Shown here piece by piece: positions 8,750 to 17,199 of a stretch of 64,000 nt of DNA. The stretch comes from Pseudomonas faucium (GTDB lineage: Bacteria > Pseudomonadota > Gammaproteobacteria > Pseudomonadales > Pseudomonadaceae). The number at the start of each line of letters is the position of its first letter. Position 1 is the first letter of the stretch. Position numbers and translations under genes: made by a program. The notes beneath the pieces are model-generated. The model worked only from the letters and a program-made list of their open reading frames with translations, was not told where the DNA came from and ran no database searches. The stretch covers positions 1 to 64,000 of the forward strand of contig NZ_BQIP01000010.1 in the NCBI RefSeq assembly GCF_021602585.1, given 5' to 3'.

Positions 8750-10894
8750 GTGACCAGTATGCAAAGTGCGCAGCCGCGCCCCGATGTCGATGACCCGCTG
8801 CTCGATGGTTTGCTGATCCTGTGCCGCCTGCATGGCTGCCCGGCCAGCCGCGCCAGCCTCAGCAGCGGCCTGCCCCTGGCCCAGCAACGCCTGGGCGCAG
8901 ACCTGCTGCCCCGGGCGGCCGCCCGCGCCGGCCTGCAAGGGCGCGTGCTGGCCCGTGAGCTGGAGGCCATCTCGGCGCTCAACCTGCCGGTACTGCTGCT
9001 GCTCAACGATGGCCGCAGCGCCGTGCTGCAGCGCTGGGGCGAGGATGGCCGGGCGCTGGTGCTGCCGTGCGAGGCCGGCGGCGGCGAGCAGTGGCTCGAA
9101 CGCGAGGCACTGGCCCAGGCCTACAGTGGGCACGCCCTGTTCGCACGGCCACGGCACACCCTGGAGAACCTGCGCGCACCGCTGCTGCCGCGGGTCGATG
9201 CCTGGTTCCGCGACACCCTGCGCCATTCCCGCTGGCTGTACGGCGATGCCCTGCTGGCCAGCCTGCTGATCAACCTGCTGGGCCTGATGGTGCCGCTGTT
9301 CGTCATGCAGACCTACGACCGCGTGGTGCCCAACCAGGCACTCTCGACCTTGTGGATGCTGGTCGCCGGCCTGTTCATCGGCACCGCCTTCGAACTGGTG
9401 CTGCGCATGGTCCGCGCGCACTTGCTGGACCAGGCCGGCAAGAAGACCGACCTGATCCTCTCCGCCACCCTGTTCGAGCGCATCACCGGCATGGCCATGA
9501 AGGCCAAGCCCGCCACCATCGGCGGCTTCGCCCAGAGCATCCACGACTTCCAGGGCCTGCGCGAATTCCTCACCGCCGTGACCCTGACCAGCATCATCGA
9601 CCTGCCGTTCGTGGCCCTGATGCTGCTGGTGATCGGCCTGCTCGGCGGCTGGCTGGTGCTGATCCCGCTGATCGCCTTCCCCCTGGCGGTGGGCTTCGCC
9701 CTGCTGATCCAGGCGCGCCTGCGCGACACCGTGGAAAAAAGCCTGAGCCTCGGCGCCGTGCGCCAGGCGCTGCTGATCGAAACCCTCGGCGGCCTGGAAA
9801 CCCTCAAGGCCTGCGGCGCCGAGAGCGAGCGCCAATACCAGTGGGAGCACACCAACGGCGCCATCGCCCGGCTCGACGCGCACGCCCGCAACCTGTCGTC
9901 GCTGGCCAGCAACGGCACCTTGTTCATCCAGCAGTTCTGCGGCATGGCCACCATCGTCGCCGGGGTGTACAGCATCATCGCCGGCAACCTCAGCGTCGGC
10001 GCCCTGGTCGCCAGCTACATGCTCGGCAGCCGCGTGCTGGCTCCACTTGGCCAGATCGCCGGGCTGATCACCCGCTACCAGCAAGCACAACTGACCATGC
10101 GCAGCACCGACGCGCTGATGGCCCTGCCCCAGGAGCGCCAGGCCGAACAGCAGGCACTGGAGCACACCGCGCTCAAGGGCGGCCTGGCCCTGAGCCATGT
10201 CAGCTTCCGCTACCCCGGGCAAACCAGCCCGGCGCTGCAGGACGTGACCCTGGCCATCAAGCCTGGCGAGCGCATCGGCATCATCGGCCGCAGCGGCTCG
10301 GGCAAGAGCACCCTGGGCAGGCTGCTGATGGGCTTTCATCACCCCGATGACGGCCAGGTCCTGCTCGACAACCTCGACCTGCGCCAACTGGACATCGCCG
10401 ACCTGCGCAGCCAGCTCGGCTACGTCGCCCACGACCTGCCGCTGCTGGCCGGCAGCCTGCGCGACAACCTGACCCTGGGCGCCCGCCACATCAGCGATGC
10501 GCGCATGCTCGAAGTGGCCGAGCTGACCGGCGTCAGCGAGCTGGCCCGGCAGCACCCGCACGGCTTCGAGCGCCCGGTGGGCGAGCGCGGCCAGCTGCTA
10601 TCCGGCGGCCAGCGCCAGGCGGTGCTGCTGGCCCGGGCGCTGCTGCTGGAGCCGCCGATCCTGATCCTCGACGAACCCACCAGCCACATGGACAACAGCA
10701 GCGAAGAACAACTGCGCCAGCGCCTGTCGGCCTGGGTGCCGGGCAAGACCCTGCTGCTGGTGACCCACCGCACCTCGATGCTCAGCCTGGTGGACCGGCT
10801 GCTGGTGCTGGACAACGGCAAGATCGTCGCCGACGGGCCGAAGGATTCGGTCATCGACGCCCTGCGCAAGGGCCGCATCGGCGCGGCGCTCTAG
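8750..10894 (+). CDS. Type I secretion ABC transporter (LapB-like)
   Basis: An inner-membrane permease/ATPase that would power adhesin export, 714 residues. The start is GTG at 8750 behind AGGCGGGAG; ATG at 8759 is an alternative. Order: a C39-peptidase-like N-domain (about 1-130) lacking a convincing catalytic Gln/Cys motif, so probably a non-cleaving docking domain as in LapB/HlyB; a six-helix membrane domain (about 165-440); and an ATPase with Walker A GRSGSGKST near 513-521, signature LSGGQRQ near 616 and Walker B ILILDEPTS near 635. The stop codon overlaps the ribosome site of the next gene, so the two are translationally close. Confidence 0.92.
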   Translation: MTSMQSAQPRPDVDDPLLDGLLILCRLHGCPASRASLSSGLPLAQQRLGADLLPRAAARAGLQGRVLARELEAISALNLPVLLLLNDGRSAVLQRWGEDGRALVLPCEAGGGEQWLEREALAQAYSGHALFARPRHTLENLRAPLLPRVDAWFRDTLRHSRWLYGDALLASLLINLLGLMVPLFVMQTYDRVVPNQALSTLWMLVAGLFIGTAFELVLRMVRAHLLDQAGKKTDLILSATLFERITGMAMKAKPATIGGFAQSIHDFQGLREFLTAVTLTSIIDLPFVALMLLVIGLLGGWLVLIPLIAFPLAVGFALLIQARLRDTVEKSLSLGAVRQALLIETLGGLETLKACGAESERQYQWEHTNGAIARLDAHARNLSSLASNGTLFIQQFCGMATIVAGVYSIIAGNLSVGALVASYMLGSRVLAPLGQIAGLITRYQQAQLTMRSTDALMALPQERQAEQQALEHTALKGGLALSHVSFRYPGQTSPALQDVTLAIKPGERIGIIGRSGSGKSTLGRLLMGFHHPDDGQVLLDNLDLRQLDIADLRSQLGYVAHDLPLLAGSLRDNLTLGARHISDARMLEVAELTGVSELARQHPHGFERPVGERGQLLSGGQRQAVLLARALLLEPPILILDEPTSHMDNSSEEQLRQRLSAWVPGKTLLLVTHRTSMLSLVDRLLVLDNGKIVADGPKDSVIDALRKGRIGAAL

Positions 10895-10903
10895 GAGGTT
10901 TGC

Positions 10904-12259
10904 ATGTCCATCGGCCACAACGTGCGCAGTACCCACACAGGTTCCGACAAGCGCGCCGAGCGCGACTACATGCCGGAGCTGGCCGGCGCCACCCTGCAGG
11001 ACTCGCCACGCCTGTCGCGCCTGACCGTGTGGCTGGCGGCGGCGCTGCTGCTGGTGGCGCTGGTCTGGGCGAGCCTGGCGAGGCTCGACGAGGTGACCGT
11101 CGGCGAAGGCAAGGCGATCCCTTCGAGCAAGGTCCAGGTGGTGCAGAACCTGGAAGGCGGCATCGTCACCGAAATCTTCGTGCGCGAAGGGCAGATGGTG
11201 GAAAAAGGCGCCACCCTGCTGCGCCTGGATGACACCCGCTTCAAGTCCAACAAGGGCGAAAGCGAAGCCGACCGCTATGCCTTGACCGCCCAGGTGGAGC
11301 GGCTGTCGGCCGAAGCCGAAGGCCGCCCGTTCGTGCTGTCTGACGAAGTGCGCGCCAAGGCGCCGCAGGTGGCCGAGGACGAAACCTCCCTGTACGACTC
11401 GCGCCAGCGCCGGCTGGCCAGCGAGAAGCAGACCCTCAACGAACAGCTGCGGCAAAAGACCCAGGAGCTGGCCGAATTCCGCTCCAAGGTCGATCAATAC
11501 CGCTCGGCGGTGGGCCTGCTGCAGCAGGAGCTGGACATGTCCTCGCCGCTGGTGAGCAAGGGCGCCATCTCGCCGGTGGAGATACTGCGCCTCAAGCAGC
11601 GCACGGTCGAAGCCCGAGGCCAGCTCAACGCCACCAGCCTGGCCATCCCCCGGGCCGAGGCGGCGGTGGCGGAGATCCGCAGCAAGATCCAGGAGTCCGA
11701 CGCGAGCTTCCGCTCCGACGCGGCCAAGGAACTCAACGACAAGCGCACCGAGCTTTCCAAGATCACCGCCACCAGCATCGCCATCGACGACCGGGTCAAC
11801 CGCACCACGGTGGTGTCGCCGGTACGCGGCATCGTCAAGCTGCTCAAGGTCAACACCATCGGCGGCGTGGTGCAGCCGGGCAGTGACCTGGTGGAGATCG
11901 TGCCGATCGAGGACAACCTGCTGATCGAGGCCAAGGTGCGCCCGCAGGATGTGGCGTTCCTGCACCCAGGGCAGCCGGCGATGGTCAAGTTCAGTGCCTA
12001 CGACTACACCATCTACGGCGGGCTCAAGGCCAAGCTTGAGCTGATCAGTGCCGATACCGTCACCGACGACAAGGGCAATGCGTTCTACCTGATCCAGGTG
12101 CGCACCGAGAAGAACCACCTGGGTGGGGACAACAAGCCGCTGCTGATCATCCCGGGGATGGTGGCCACGGTGGATATCATCACCGGGCAGAAGAGCGTGC
12201 TGGATTACCTGCTCAAGCCGGTGCTCAAGGCCCGGACCGAGGCACTGCGCGAGCGTTGA
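10904..12259 (+). CDS. Type I secretion membrane fusion protein (HlyD/LapC-like)
   Basis: The periplasmic adaptor joining the ABC exporter to the TolC-like channel, 451 residues. It has a short cytosolic N-terminus, one membrane helix near residues 40-60 (LTVWLAAALLLVALVWASL), a lipoyl/barrel-sandwich segment (VQNLEGGIVTEI), long coiled-coil helices about 110-290, and the second half of the lipoyl/beta-barrel domain (VVSPVRGIVKLLKVNTIGG). AGGAGG sits directly before ATG 10904. It ends the secretion operon and is followed by a REP pair. Confidence 0.93.
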   Translation: MSIGHNVRSTHTGSDKRAERDYMPELAGATLQDSPRLSRLTVWLAAALLLVALVWASLARLDEVTVGEGKAIPSSKVQVVQNLEGGIVTEIFVREGQMVEKGATLLRLDDTRFKSNKGESEADRYALTAQVERLSAEAEGRPFVLSDEVRAKAPQVAEDETSLYDSRQRRLASEKQTLNEQLRQKTQELAEFRSKVDQYRSAVGLLQQELDMSSPLVSKGAISPVEILRLKQRTVEARGQLNATSLAIPRAEAAVAEIRSKIQESDASFRSDAAKELNDKRTELSKITATSIAIDDRVNRTTVVSPVRGIVKLLKVNTIGGVVQPGSDLVEIVPIEDNLLIEAKVRPQDVAFLHPGQPAMVKFSAYDYTIYGGLKAKLELISADTVTDDKGNAFYLIQVRTEKNHLGGDNKPLLIIPGMVATVDIITGQKSVLDYLLKPVLKARTEALRER

Positions 12260-12270
12260 GTGGCCTGTAC

Positions 12271-12354
12271 CGGCCCTATCGCCGGCAAGCCGGCTCCCAC
12301 AGGTTTACCGCTGCTCGCGAGCGCGTGTGGGAGCCGGCTTGCCGTCGATGAGGC
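12271..12354. repeat. REP pair (type 1, CGCCGGCAAGCCGGCTCCCAC family)
   Basis: Two facing copies of the common P. putida REP (core GCCGGCAAGCCGGCTCCCAC) flank about 20 bases. It lies between the convergent ends of the HlyD-like gene and the DTW gene and could act as a weak bidirectional terminator. Confidence 0.9.
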
Positions 12355-12364
12355 CTTATCAGGC

Positions 12365-12964
12365 CTAACCATCACCATGGTTACGCTCGAACGTTTCAAG
12401 CCCCATGGCCTTGATCTGCCCCTCGATCAATGCCTCGAACGGCCGCAGCAGCGCATCGAAACTGGCTGGCTGCTCCAGCACATTCAACGCCTGCACTACC
12501 GCTTCGAGGGTCGACACCGCCCCCGGCTCCGGCGCCTTGCGCAGTCGGTAGCGCGAGGGTGCCAGCTGGCCCAGCGTCACCCTGGGCAACGCCGCCAGCA
12601 GCGGGTTCAGATACAGCATCTTGCGCGCCTTGCGCCAGGTGCCATCGGGCACGATCAACAGCAGCGGGGTGTCATCCGCTTCGCCATAGGCGGTCAGTAC
12701 CTGGGCTTGATCGCCTGGGAATAGCAGTACCGGCCGATATCCCGGGGTGCCCAGCAATTCGTCGAGGTCATCGAACACCTCGCCGATGCGCAATTGGGCA
12801 TTGACCAGGCCAAGCGCGGCCAGGCGGGCGGTGTTCAGGGCGTGGGCGGTTTCACTGGGGTGCTGCAACAGGACCACGCGGGTGCGGCTGTCGAGGGTGG
12901 GGATTAGTGGGCAAAGGCAGTGATCGAGCGGGCGCTGGCAGCGTTCGCAGCGGGGTCTGGGCAT
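12365..12964 (-). CDS. DTW-domain tRNA-uridine aminocarboxypropyltransferase
   Basis: A 199-residue DTW-domain protein of the TapT/YfiP family, which transfers the aminocarboxypropyl group of S-adenosylmethionine to uridine in tRNA (acp3U47 in E. coli). Visible features are the N-terminal Cys cluster CERCQRPLDHCLC, expected to bind metal, the RVVLLQHPSE strand, and the signature DGTWRKARKM near residue 107. ATG at 12964 has AAGGAGA upstream. It stands alone between a REP pair and a large palindrome. The family is clear; the exact tRNA position is inferred. Confidence 0.85.
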   Translation of the reverse strand: MPRPRCERCQRPLDHCLCPLIPTLDSRTRVVLLQHPSETAHALNTARLAALGLVNAQLRIGEVFDDLDELLGTPGYRPVLLFPGDQAQVLTAYGEADDTPLLLIVPDGTWRKARKMLYLNPLLAALPRVTLGQLAPSRYRLRKAPEPGAVSTLEAVVQALNVLEQPASFDALLRPFEALIEGQIKAMGLETFERNHGDG

Positions 12965-13050
12965 GGGGCTCTCCTTACGGGGCGCAGTTTGCCACAGAGC
13001 GGTGGGGCTGCGGGGGCTCGGCTGGTGTGCGATGGCGTCCTGTCGATCGA

Positions 13051-13258
13051 GCGCCGCCCGCGCGGCGCATCGCGGATAAATCCGCTCCTACATTTGTTGC
13101 AACGTACCTATGCCTGATAGGCCATGGTTGTGAGCCTTGTTTGTACGACGCCATTTCTCGGCGGGCGCCGAAGGCGGGCAACCATGGCCTGGCAGACCGC
13201 GGCACGTTGCAACAAATGTGGGAGCGGATTTATCCGCGATGCGCCGCGCGGGCGGCGC
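13051..13258. repeat. Large nested palindrome with REP-like outer arms
   Basis: Outer arms 13051-13105 and 13204-13258 are reverse complements at 54 of 55 bases, with core GCGGATAAATCCGCTCC. An inner pair AGGCCATGGTTG (13119-13130) / CAACCATGGCCT (13179-13190) lies within the loop. This is a different REP family from the GCCGGCAAGCCGGC type. It fills most of the 332-base gap between the DTW gene and the chemoreceptor gene; I see no gene in the gap. Confidence 0.92.
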
Positions 13259-13296
13259 TCGATCTCAACATCAACACCAAACTCCCGGCTAACCCC

Positions 13297-14862
13297 TCAG
13301 CGATTGAACCGCTCCGCCAGGCTGTGCAGGTACTCGGCCATGCGCTCGAGGTCCTGGCTGATTTGCGCCCCTTGCTTGGCCTGCCCCGCACTCTGATCGC
13401 ACAGCTGGGCAATGCGCACGATCTGCTGGTTGATGTCTTCGGCCACGTGGCTCTGCTGCTCCGAGGCGGTCGCCATCTGCTGGCTCATGCCGGTGATGCG
13501 GCTCACCGCCTGGGCGATACCCGCCAGCGCCGATTGCACCGCCTCGACGCTCTGCACGCTGTCGCGGGAAATCTGCTCGCCGCGGTTGGCCGTGCTCACC
13601 GCATGCTCGGCACCGCTGCGCAGCGAGGCGATGATCTGGTGGATTTCTTCGGTGGAGGTGCGCGTGCGCTGGGCCAGCGAGCGCACCTCGTCGGCCACCA
13701 CCGCAAAACCCCTGCCCTGCTCACCCGCCCGCGCCGCCTCGATCGCGGCATTGAGCGCCAGCAGGTTGGTCTGCTCGGCGATCGAGGTGATGGTATCGAC
13801 CACGCTGCCGATCGACTGGGTCTGCTCGGCCAGGGCATTGACCGCCTGGCCGATGTCGTTCACCGCCTCGCTCATGCTGCCCATGGCCTTGAGGCTCTGC
13901 TGCGCCAGCTCGCTGCCGTGCTGGGCGAGCTGGTCGGCATCGCCTGCGGCATGCGCCGTGCTCTGCACGTTGTGCGTGACTTCCTGGATGGTCGCCGCCA
14001 TTTGCGCGATGGCCGTGGCCGATTGGTCGGTCTCGCTGCGCTGGCGGTCGAGCATCTGGGCCTGGGCATCGGACAAGCCGGCCGACTGCGCAGCCCGCGA
14101 TTTCACCCCGATACCCGCATCCACCAGGCGGGTCAGCGCCGTTTGCAGGCGGGCTTCCTCGCTGATGATCGCCAGGTCGAGCTGGCCGCGCAGGCCCGGG
14201 TTGTCGCTGTAGGTCAGGGCCACCAGCGGGCTGGTGAAGGCCTTGGGGTGTTCGGCGAGGGTGCGGCGGATGGCCTGGCTCTGGCGGTTCTCGACCAGGT
14301 ACCAGGCCACCAGCAGGCTGGCCATCAGCACGCCCAGCGCCGCATAGGCCGGCAACCACAGGTAAGCCGCCGCAGACAGCAGCCCGGCGCCGATCAACGG
14401 CCAGCCCTGCCCCAGGCCATGCCCCGCGCGGGCCGCCCATGGCACTGCCGGGCGCCCGCCGCGCAACCGCGCATACAGCGCTTCGGCGCGGCGGATCTGC
14501 TCGCGGCTGGGCACCGACCGCACCGACTCGTAGCCGCTGATGCGGCCGTTCTCGTAGATGGCGGTGACGTAGGCGCTGACCCAGTAGAAGTCGCCGTTCT
14601 TGGCGCGGTTCTTGACCACGCCCATCCACGGCTTGCCCTGCTTGATGGTCTCCCACATATGGCCGAACACCGACGGCGGCATGTCGGGGTGGCGCACCAG
14701 GTTGTGGGTTTGGCCGACCAGCTCGTCGTAGGTGAACCCGCTGATGGCCACGAACGCGTCGTTGCAATAGGTGATGCGGCTGTTGAGGTCGGTGGTGGAA
14801 ATCAGACGCTGGTCGCTGGAAAACGTTCTTTCGTGCTCCGTGACAGGCAAATTCATGCGCAT
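13297..14862 (-). CDS. PAS-containing chemoreceptor, Aer-like
   Basis: A 521-residue methyl-accepting chemotaxis protein probably sensing redox or oxygen. The N-terminal PAS domain (about 15-120) carries the Aer-type signature of Pseudomonas ([19 protein letters not shown], then [10 protein letters not shown]). A hydrophobic stretch near 170-195 anchors it, and a cytoplasmic signalling domain holds the hallmark hairpin tip ([19 protein letters not shown]) near 355-375. A periplasmic ligand domain is absent, as expected for Aer. ATG 14862 has AAGGA eight bases upstream. P. putida strains have several Aer paralogues; which one this is cannot be settled here, nor whether it binds FAD or haem. 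Confidence 0.88.
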   Translation of the reverse strand: MRMNLPVTEHERTFSSDQRLISTTDLNSRITYCNDAFVAISGFTYDELVGQTHNLVRHPDMPPSVFGHMWETIKQGKPWMGVVKNRAKNGDFYWVSAYVTAIYENGRISGYESVRSVPSREQIRRAEALYARLRGGRPAVPWAARAGHGLGQGWPLIGAGLLSAAAYLWLPAYAALGVLMASLLVAWYLVENRQSQAIRRTLAEHPKAFTSPLVALTYSDNPGLRGQLDLAIISEEARLQTALTRLVDAGIGVKSRAAQSAGLSDAQAQMLDRQRSETDQSATAIAQMAATIQEVTHNVQSTAHAAGDADQLAQHGSELAQQSLKAMGSMSEAVNDIGQAVNALAEQTQSIGSVVDTITSIAEQTNLLALNAAIEAARAGEQGRGFAVVADEVRSLAQRTRTSTEEIHQIIASLRSGAEHAVSTANRGEQISRDSVQSVEAVQSALAGIAQAVSRITGMSQQMATASEQQSHVAEDINQQIVRIAQLCDQSAGQAKQGAQISQDLERMAEYLHSLAERFNR

Positions 14863-14999
14863 CTGGGCTGTCCTTGCTTGTATAGATGAGGGGAAAAATC
14901 ATCAAGGCAAGTAAAGGTTTAGCAGAACGCCAGTACGAATGAGGTCAGGTTTTGTCGCGCAGTGGGTTCTCCCGACGGAATGCCCACTACCGGCCAAAG

Positions 15000-15893
15000 T
15001 CAGCCGACGTTGAGCTGGCTCTTGAGCAGGTCGCGGAAGGTCTGGATCAACGGCTCACGGCTACGCCCGCGACGGATGATCAATGAAAATGGCGCCTGAT
15101 AGCCGAAAGTCGCCGGAGAAAGCACGCGCAAGTCGCCCTTGTCGACCCAGGCCTGGGCGTAGTGTTCGGGCAGGTAGCCGATGTAGGCGCCGGACAGGAT
15201 CAGGATCAACTGCGCCTCCATGCTCTCCACCGTCGCCGCGCTGTGCTTAAAGCCATGCCGGGCCAGCTCCGCCTGGCTCCAGTAACCGCGCCCGACCATG
15301 CGCTGCTGGGTGACCACAGGCTCCGGGATGCGCCGCTCGGCGTACAGCGGGTGGCGGCTGCTGCAGTACAGCCAGTGCTGCTCGCGGTACAGCGGCTGGT
15401 AGACCAGGCCGCTCATGCGCGAGGAGAACGCACCGATGGCCAGGTCGAGGCGGTTGTCCTGCACGCCAAGCTGCAGTTCGTAAGGGCTGGACACCGACAG
15501 GTGCAGGTGCACCGCCGGGTGTTCCTGGCTGTAGGCGCCGATGGCCTCGGCCAAGGGCAGCGCCCGGTCGCCGACCGTGGAGTCGATCACCCCGAGGTTG
15601 AGCGTGCCGCGCAACTCGCCCTTGAGCGCGGCGGCGTACTGCTCGAAACCATCCAGCTCGGCCAGCAGGCGCAAGGTCTCCTGGTGAAACAGCTCGCCCT
15701 TGCTGGTCAGGCTGAAACCGCCGCGCCCGCGGTGGCACAGGACAATGCCCAGCGCCCCTTCGAGCTGGCTCATGTAGGTGCTGATGGCCGAAGTCGACAG
15801 GTTGAGCTCGCGCTGGGCATTGGCGAAGCCCTGGTGGCGCACCACGCTGATGAAGATGCGCAGCAGTTTCAGGTCGGGCAGGGTCGAGGCCAT
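15000..15893 (-). CDS. gbuR: LysR-family regulator of guanidinobutyrate catabolism (GbuR-like)
   Basis: A 297-residue LysR-type activator: N-terminal winged helix-turn-helix (LLRIFISVVRHQGFANAQRELNLS) and an effector-binding domain. I use ATG 15893 (MASTLPDLKLL) because the helix-turn-helix begins right after it; a longer frame from 15938 is open but lacks a ribosome site. It is divergent from the gbuA-type gene, the same arrangement as gbuR/gbuA in P. aeruginosa, so it probably activates that gene in response to 4-guanidinobutyrate. The symbol rests on context and remembered similarity. Confidence 0.8.
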   Translation of the reverse strand: MASTLPDLKLLRIFISVVRHQGFANAQRELNLSTSAISTYMSQLEGALGIVLCHRGRGGFSLTSKGELFHQETLRLLAELDGFEQYAAALKGELRGTLNLGVIDSTVGDRALPLAEAIGAYSQEHPAVHLHLSVSSPYELQLGVQDNRLDLAIGAFSSRMSGLVYQPLYREQHWLYCSSRHPLYAERRIPEPVVTQQRMVGRGYWSQAELARHGFKHSAATVESMEAQLILILSGAYIGYLPEHYAQAWVDKGDLRVLSPATFGYQAPFSLIIRRGRSREPLIQTFRDLLKSQLNVG

Positions 15894-15928
15894 GGTGCAA
15901 CGGTTCCGCAGGGTGGATTGCGCGCAGT

Positions 15929-16001
15929 CTAACCGCATCGGCGGCGGTTAGTTTAGAAATTCATGAAGTAAGTATTTGCCTGTAGCGATTTGTCGCAGGC
16001 A
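15929..16001. promoter_or_regulatory. Candidate LysR control region for gbuA/gbuR
   Basis: The divergent spacer contains a perfect dyad CTAACCGC/GCGGTTAG (15929-15951) and an imperfect dyad TGCCTG...CAGGCA (15977-16001). Such paired dyads between a LysR gene and its target are typical activator binding sites; no footprint is implied. Confidence 0.4.
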
Positions 16002-16116
16002 CTACCTTGCGCAGACTTGGCCGAAATGTCCCTGCCCGCCGGCTGAACCACACTCGAGGCGCGCGGCGGCACAGGTTCGAACAAACAAAACAATCGACCG
16101 ACTGATGAGGCCCACC

Positions 16117-17067
16117 GTGGACAAAGTTCTCCACCAACCACTGGGCGGCAACGAAATGCCGCGTTTCGGCGGCATCGCCACCATGCTCCGTCTCCCCCAC
16201 CTGCAAAGTGCCCAAGGCCTGGACGCCGCGTTCATCGGCGTGCCCCTGGACATCGGCACCTCGCTGCGCTCCGGCACCCGCTTCGGCCCACGCCAGATCC
16301 GCGCCGAATCGGTGATGATCCGCCCGTACAACATGGCCACCGGCGCCGCGCCGTTCGATTCGCTGTCGGTCGCCGACATCGGTGACGTGGCGATCAACAC
16401 CTTCAACCTGCTCGACGCCGTGCGCATCATCGAAGAAGCCTACGACGAGATCGTCGAGCACAACGTCATCCCCATGACCCTGGGTGGCGACCACACCATC
16501 ACCCTGCCGATCCTGCGGGCCCTGCACAAGAAGCACGGCAAGATCGGCCTGGTGCACATCGACGCCCACGCCGACGTCAACGACCACATGTTCGGCGAGA
16601 AGATCGCCCACGGCACCACCTTCCGCCGCGCCGTGGAAGAAGGCCTGCTCGATTGCGACCGCGTGGTGCAGATCGGCCTGCGCGCCCAGGGCTACACCGC
16701 CGACGACTTCAACTGGAGCCGCCGCCAAGGTTTCCGCGTGGTCCAGGCCGAAGAGTGCTGGCACAAGTCGCTGGAGCCGCTGATGGCCGAAGTGCGCGAA
16801 AAAGTCGGCGGCGGCCCTGTGTACCTGTCGTTCGACATCGACGGCATCGACCCGGCCTGGGCCCCTGGCACCGGCACCCCGGAAATCGGCGGCTTGACCA
16901 CCATCCAGGCGATGGAGATCATTCGCGGCTGCCACGGCCTGGACCTGATCGGTTGTGACCTGGTCGAAGTCTCCCCGCCTTACGACACCACCGGCAACAC
17001 CTCGCTGCTCGGTGCCAACCTGTTGTTCGAAATGCTCTGCGTGCTGCCGGGCGTCGTGCGCCGCTGA
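16117..17067 (+). CDS. gbuA: Guanidinobutyrase / agmatinase-family ureohydrolase
   Basis: A Mn2+-dependent ureohydrolase, 316 residues. It is most like P. aeruginosa GbuA, which cleaves 4-guanidinobutyrate to 4-aminobutyrate and urea in the arginine transaminase/oxidase route. Metal ligands are all present: His126 (GGDHT), Asp149/His151/Asp153 (DAHAD) and Asp240/Asp242 (SFDIDGIDP). GTG at 16117 is preferred: GATGAGG lies six bases upstream and the protein then begins VDKVLHQPLGGNEMPRFGG like GbuA; ATG 16105 is possible. It is followed by a symporter gene and is divergent from a LysR gene. An agmatinase (SpeB) function is the main alternative. Confidence 0.87.
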   Translation: MDKVLHQPLGGNEMPRFGGIATMLRLPHLQSAQGLDAAFIGVPLDIGTSLRSGTRFGPRQIRAESVMIRPYNMATGAAPFDSLSVADIGDVAINTFNLLDAVRIIEEAYDEIVEHNVIPMTLGGDHTITLPILRALHKKHGKIGLVHIDAHADVNDHMFGEKIAHGTTFRRAVEEGLLDCDRVVQIGLRAQGYTADDFNWSRRQGFRVVQAEECWHKSLEPLMAEVREKVGGGPVYLSFDIDGIDPAWAPGTGTPEIGGLTTIQAMEIIRGCHGLDLIGCDLVEVSPPYDTTGNTSLLGANLLFEMLCVLPGVVRR

Positions 17068-17129
17068 CACTGCTACACCCGGGCAGGAGCCATCTGGGAG
17101 GGCCACTGAGGCCCGCCAACACAACACAA

Positions 17130-17163
17130 GACCGCCTGGCGCCGTGAACGCGCCCGGGCGGTC
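17130..17163. promoter_or_regulatory. GC-rich intercistronic hairpin after gbuA
   Basis: GACCGCC/GGGCGGTC arms with inner GGCGC/GCGCC pairing form a strong stem between the ureohydrolase and symporter genes. There is no T-run, so it is more likely a transcript-stability or partial attenuation element than an intrinsic terminator. Confidence 0.5.
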
Positions 17164-17199
17164 GATCTCGCCATAATAAAGATAATCGGGAGACCCCCA

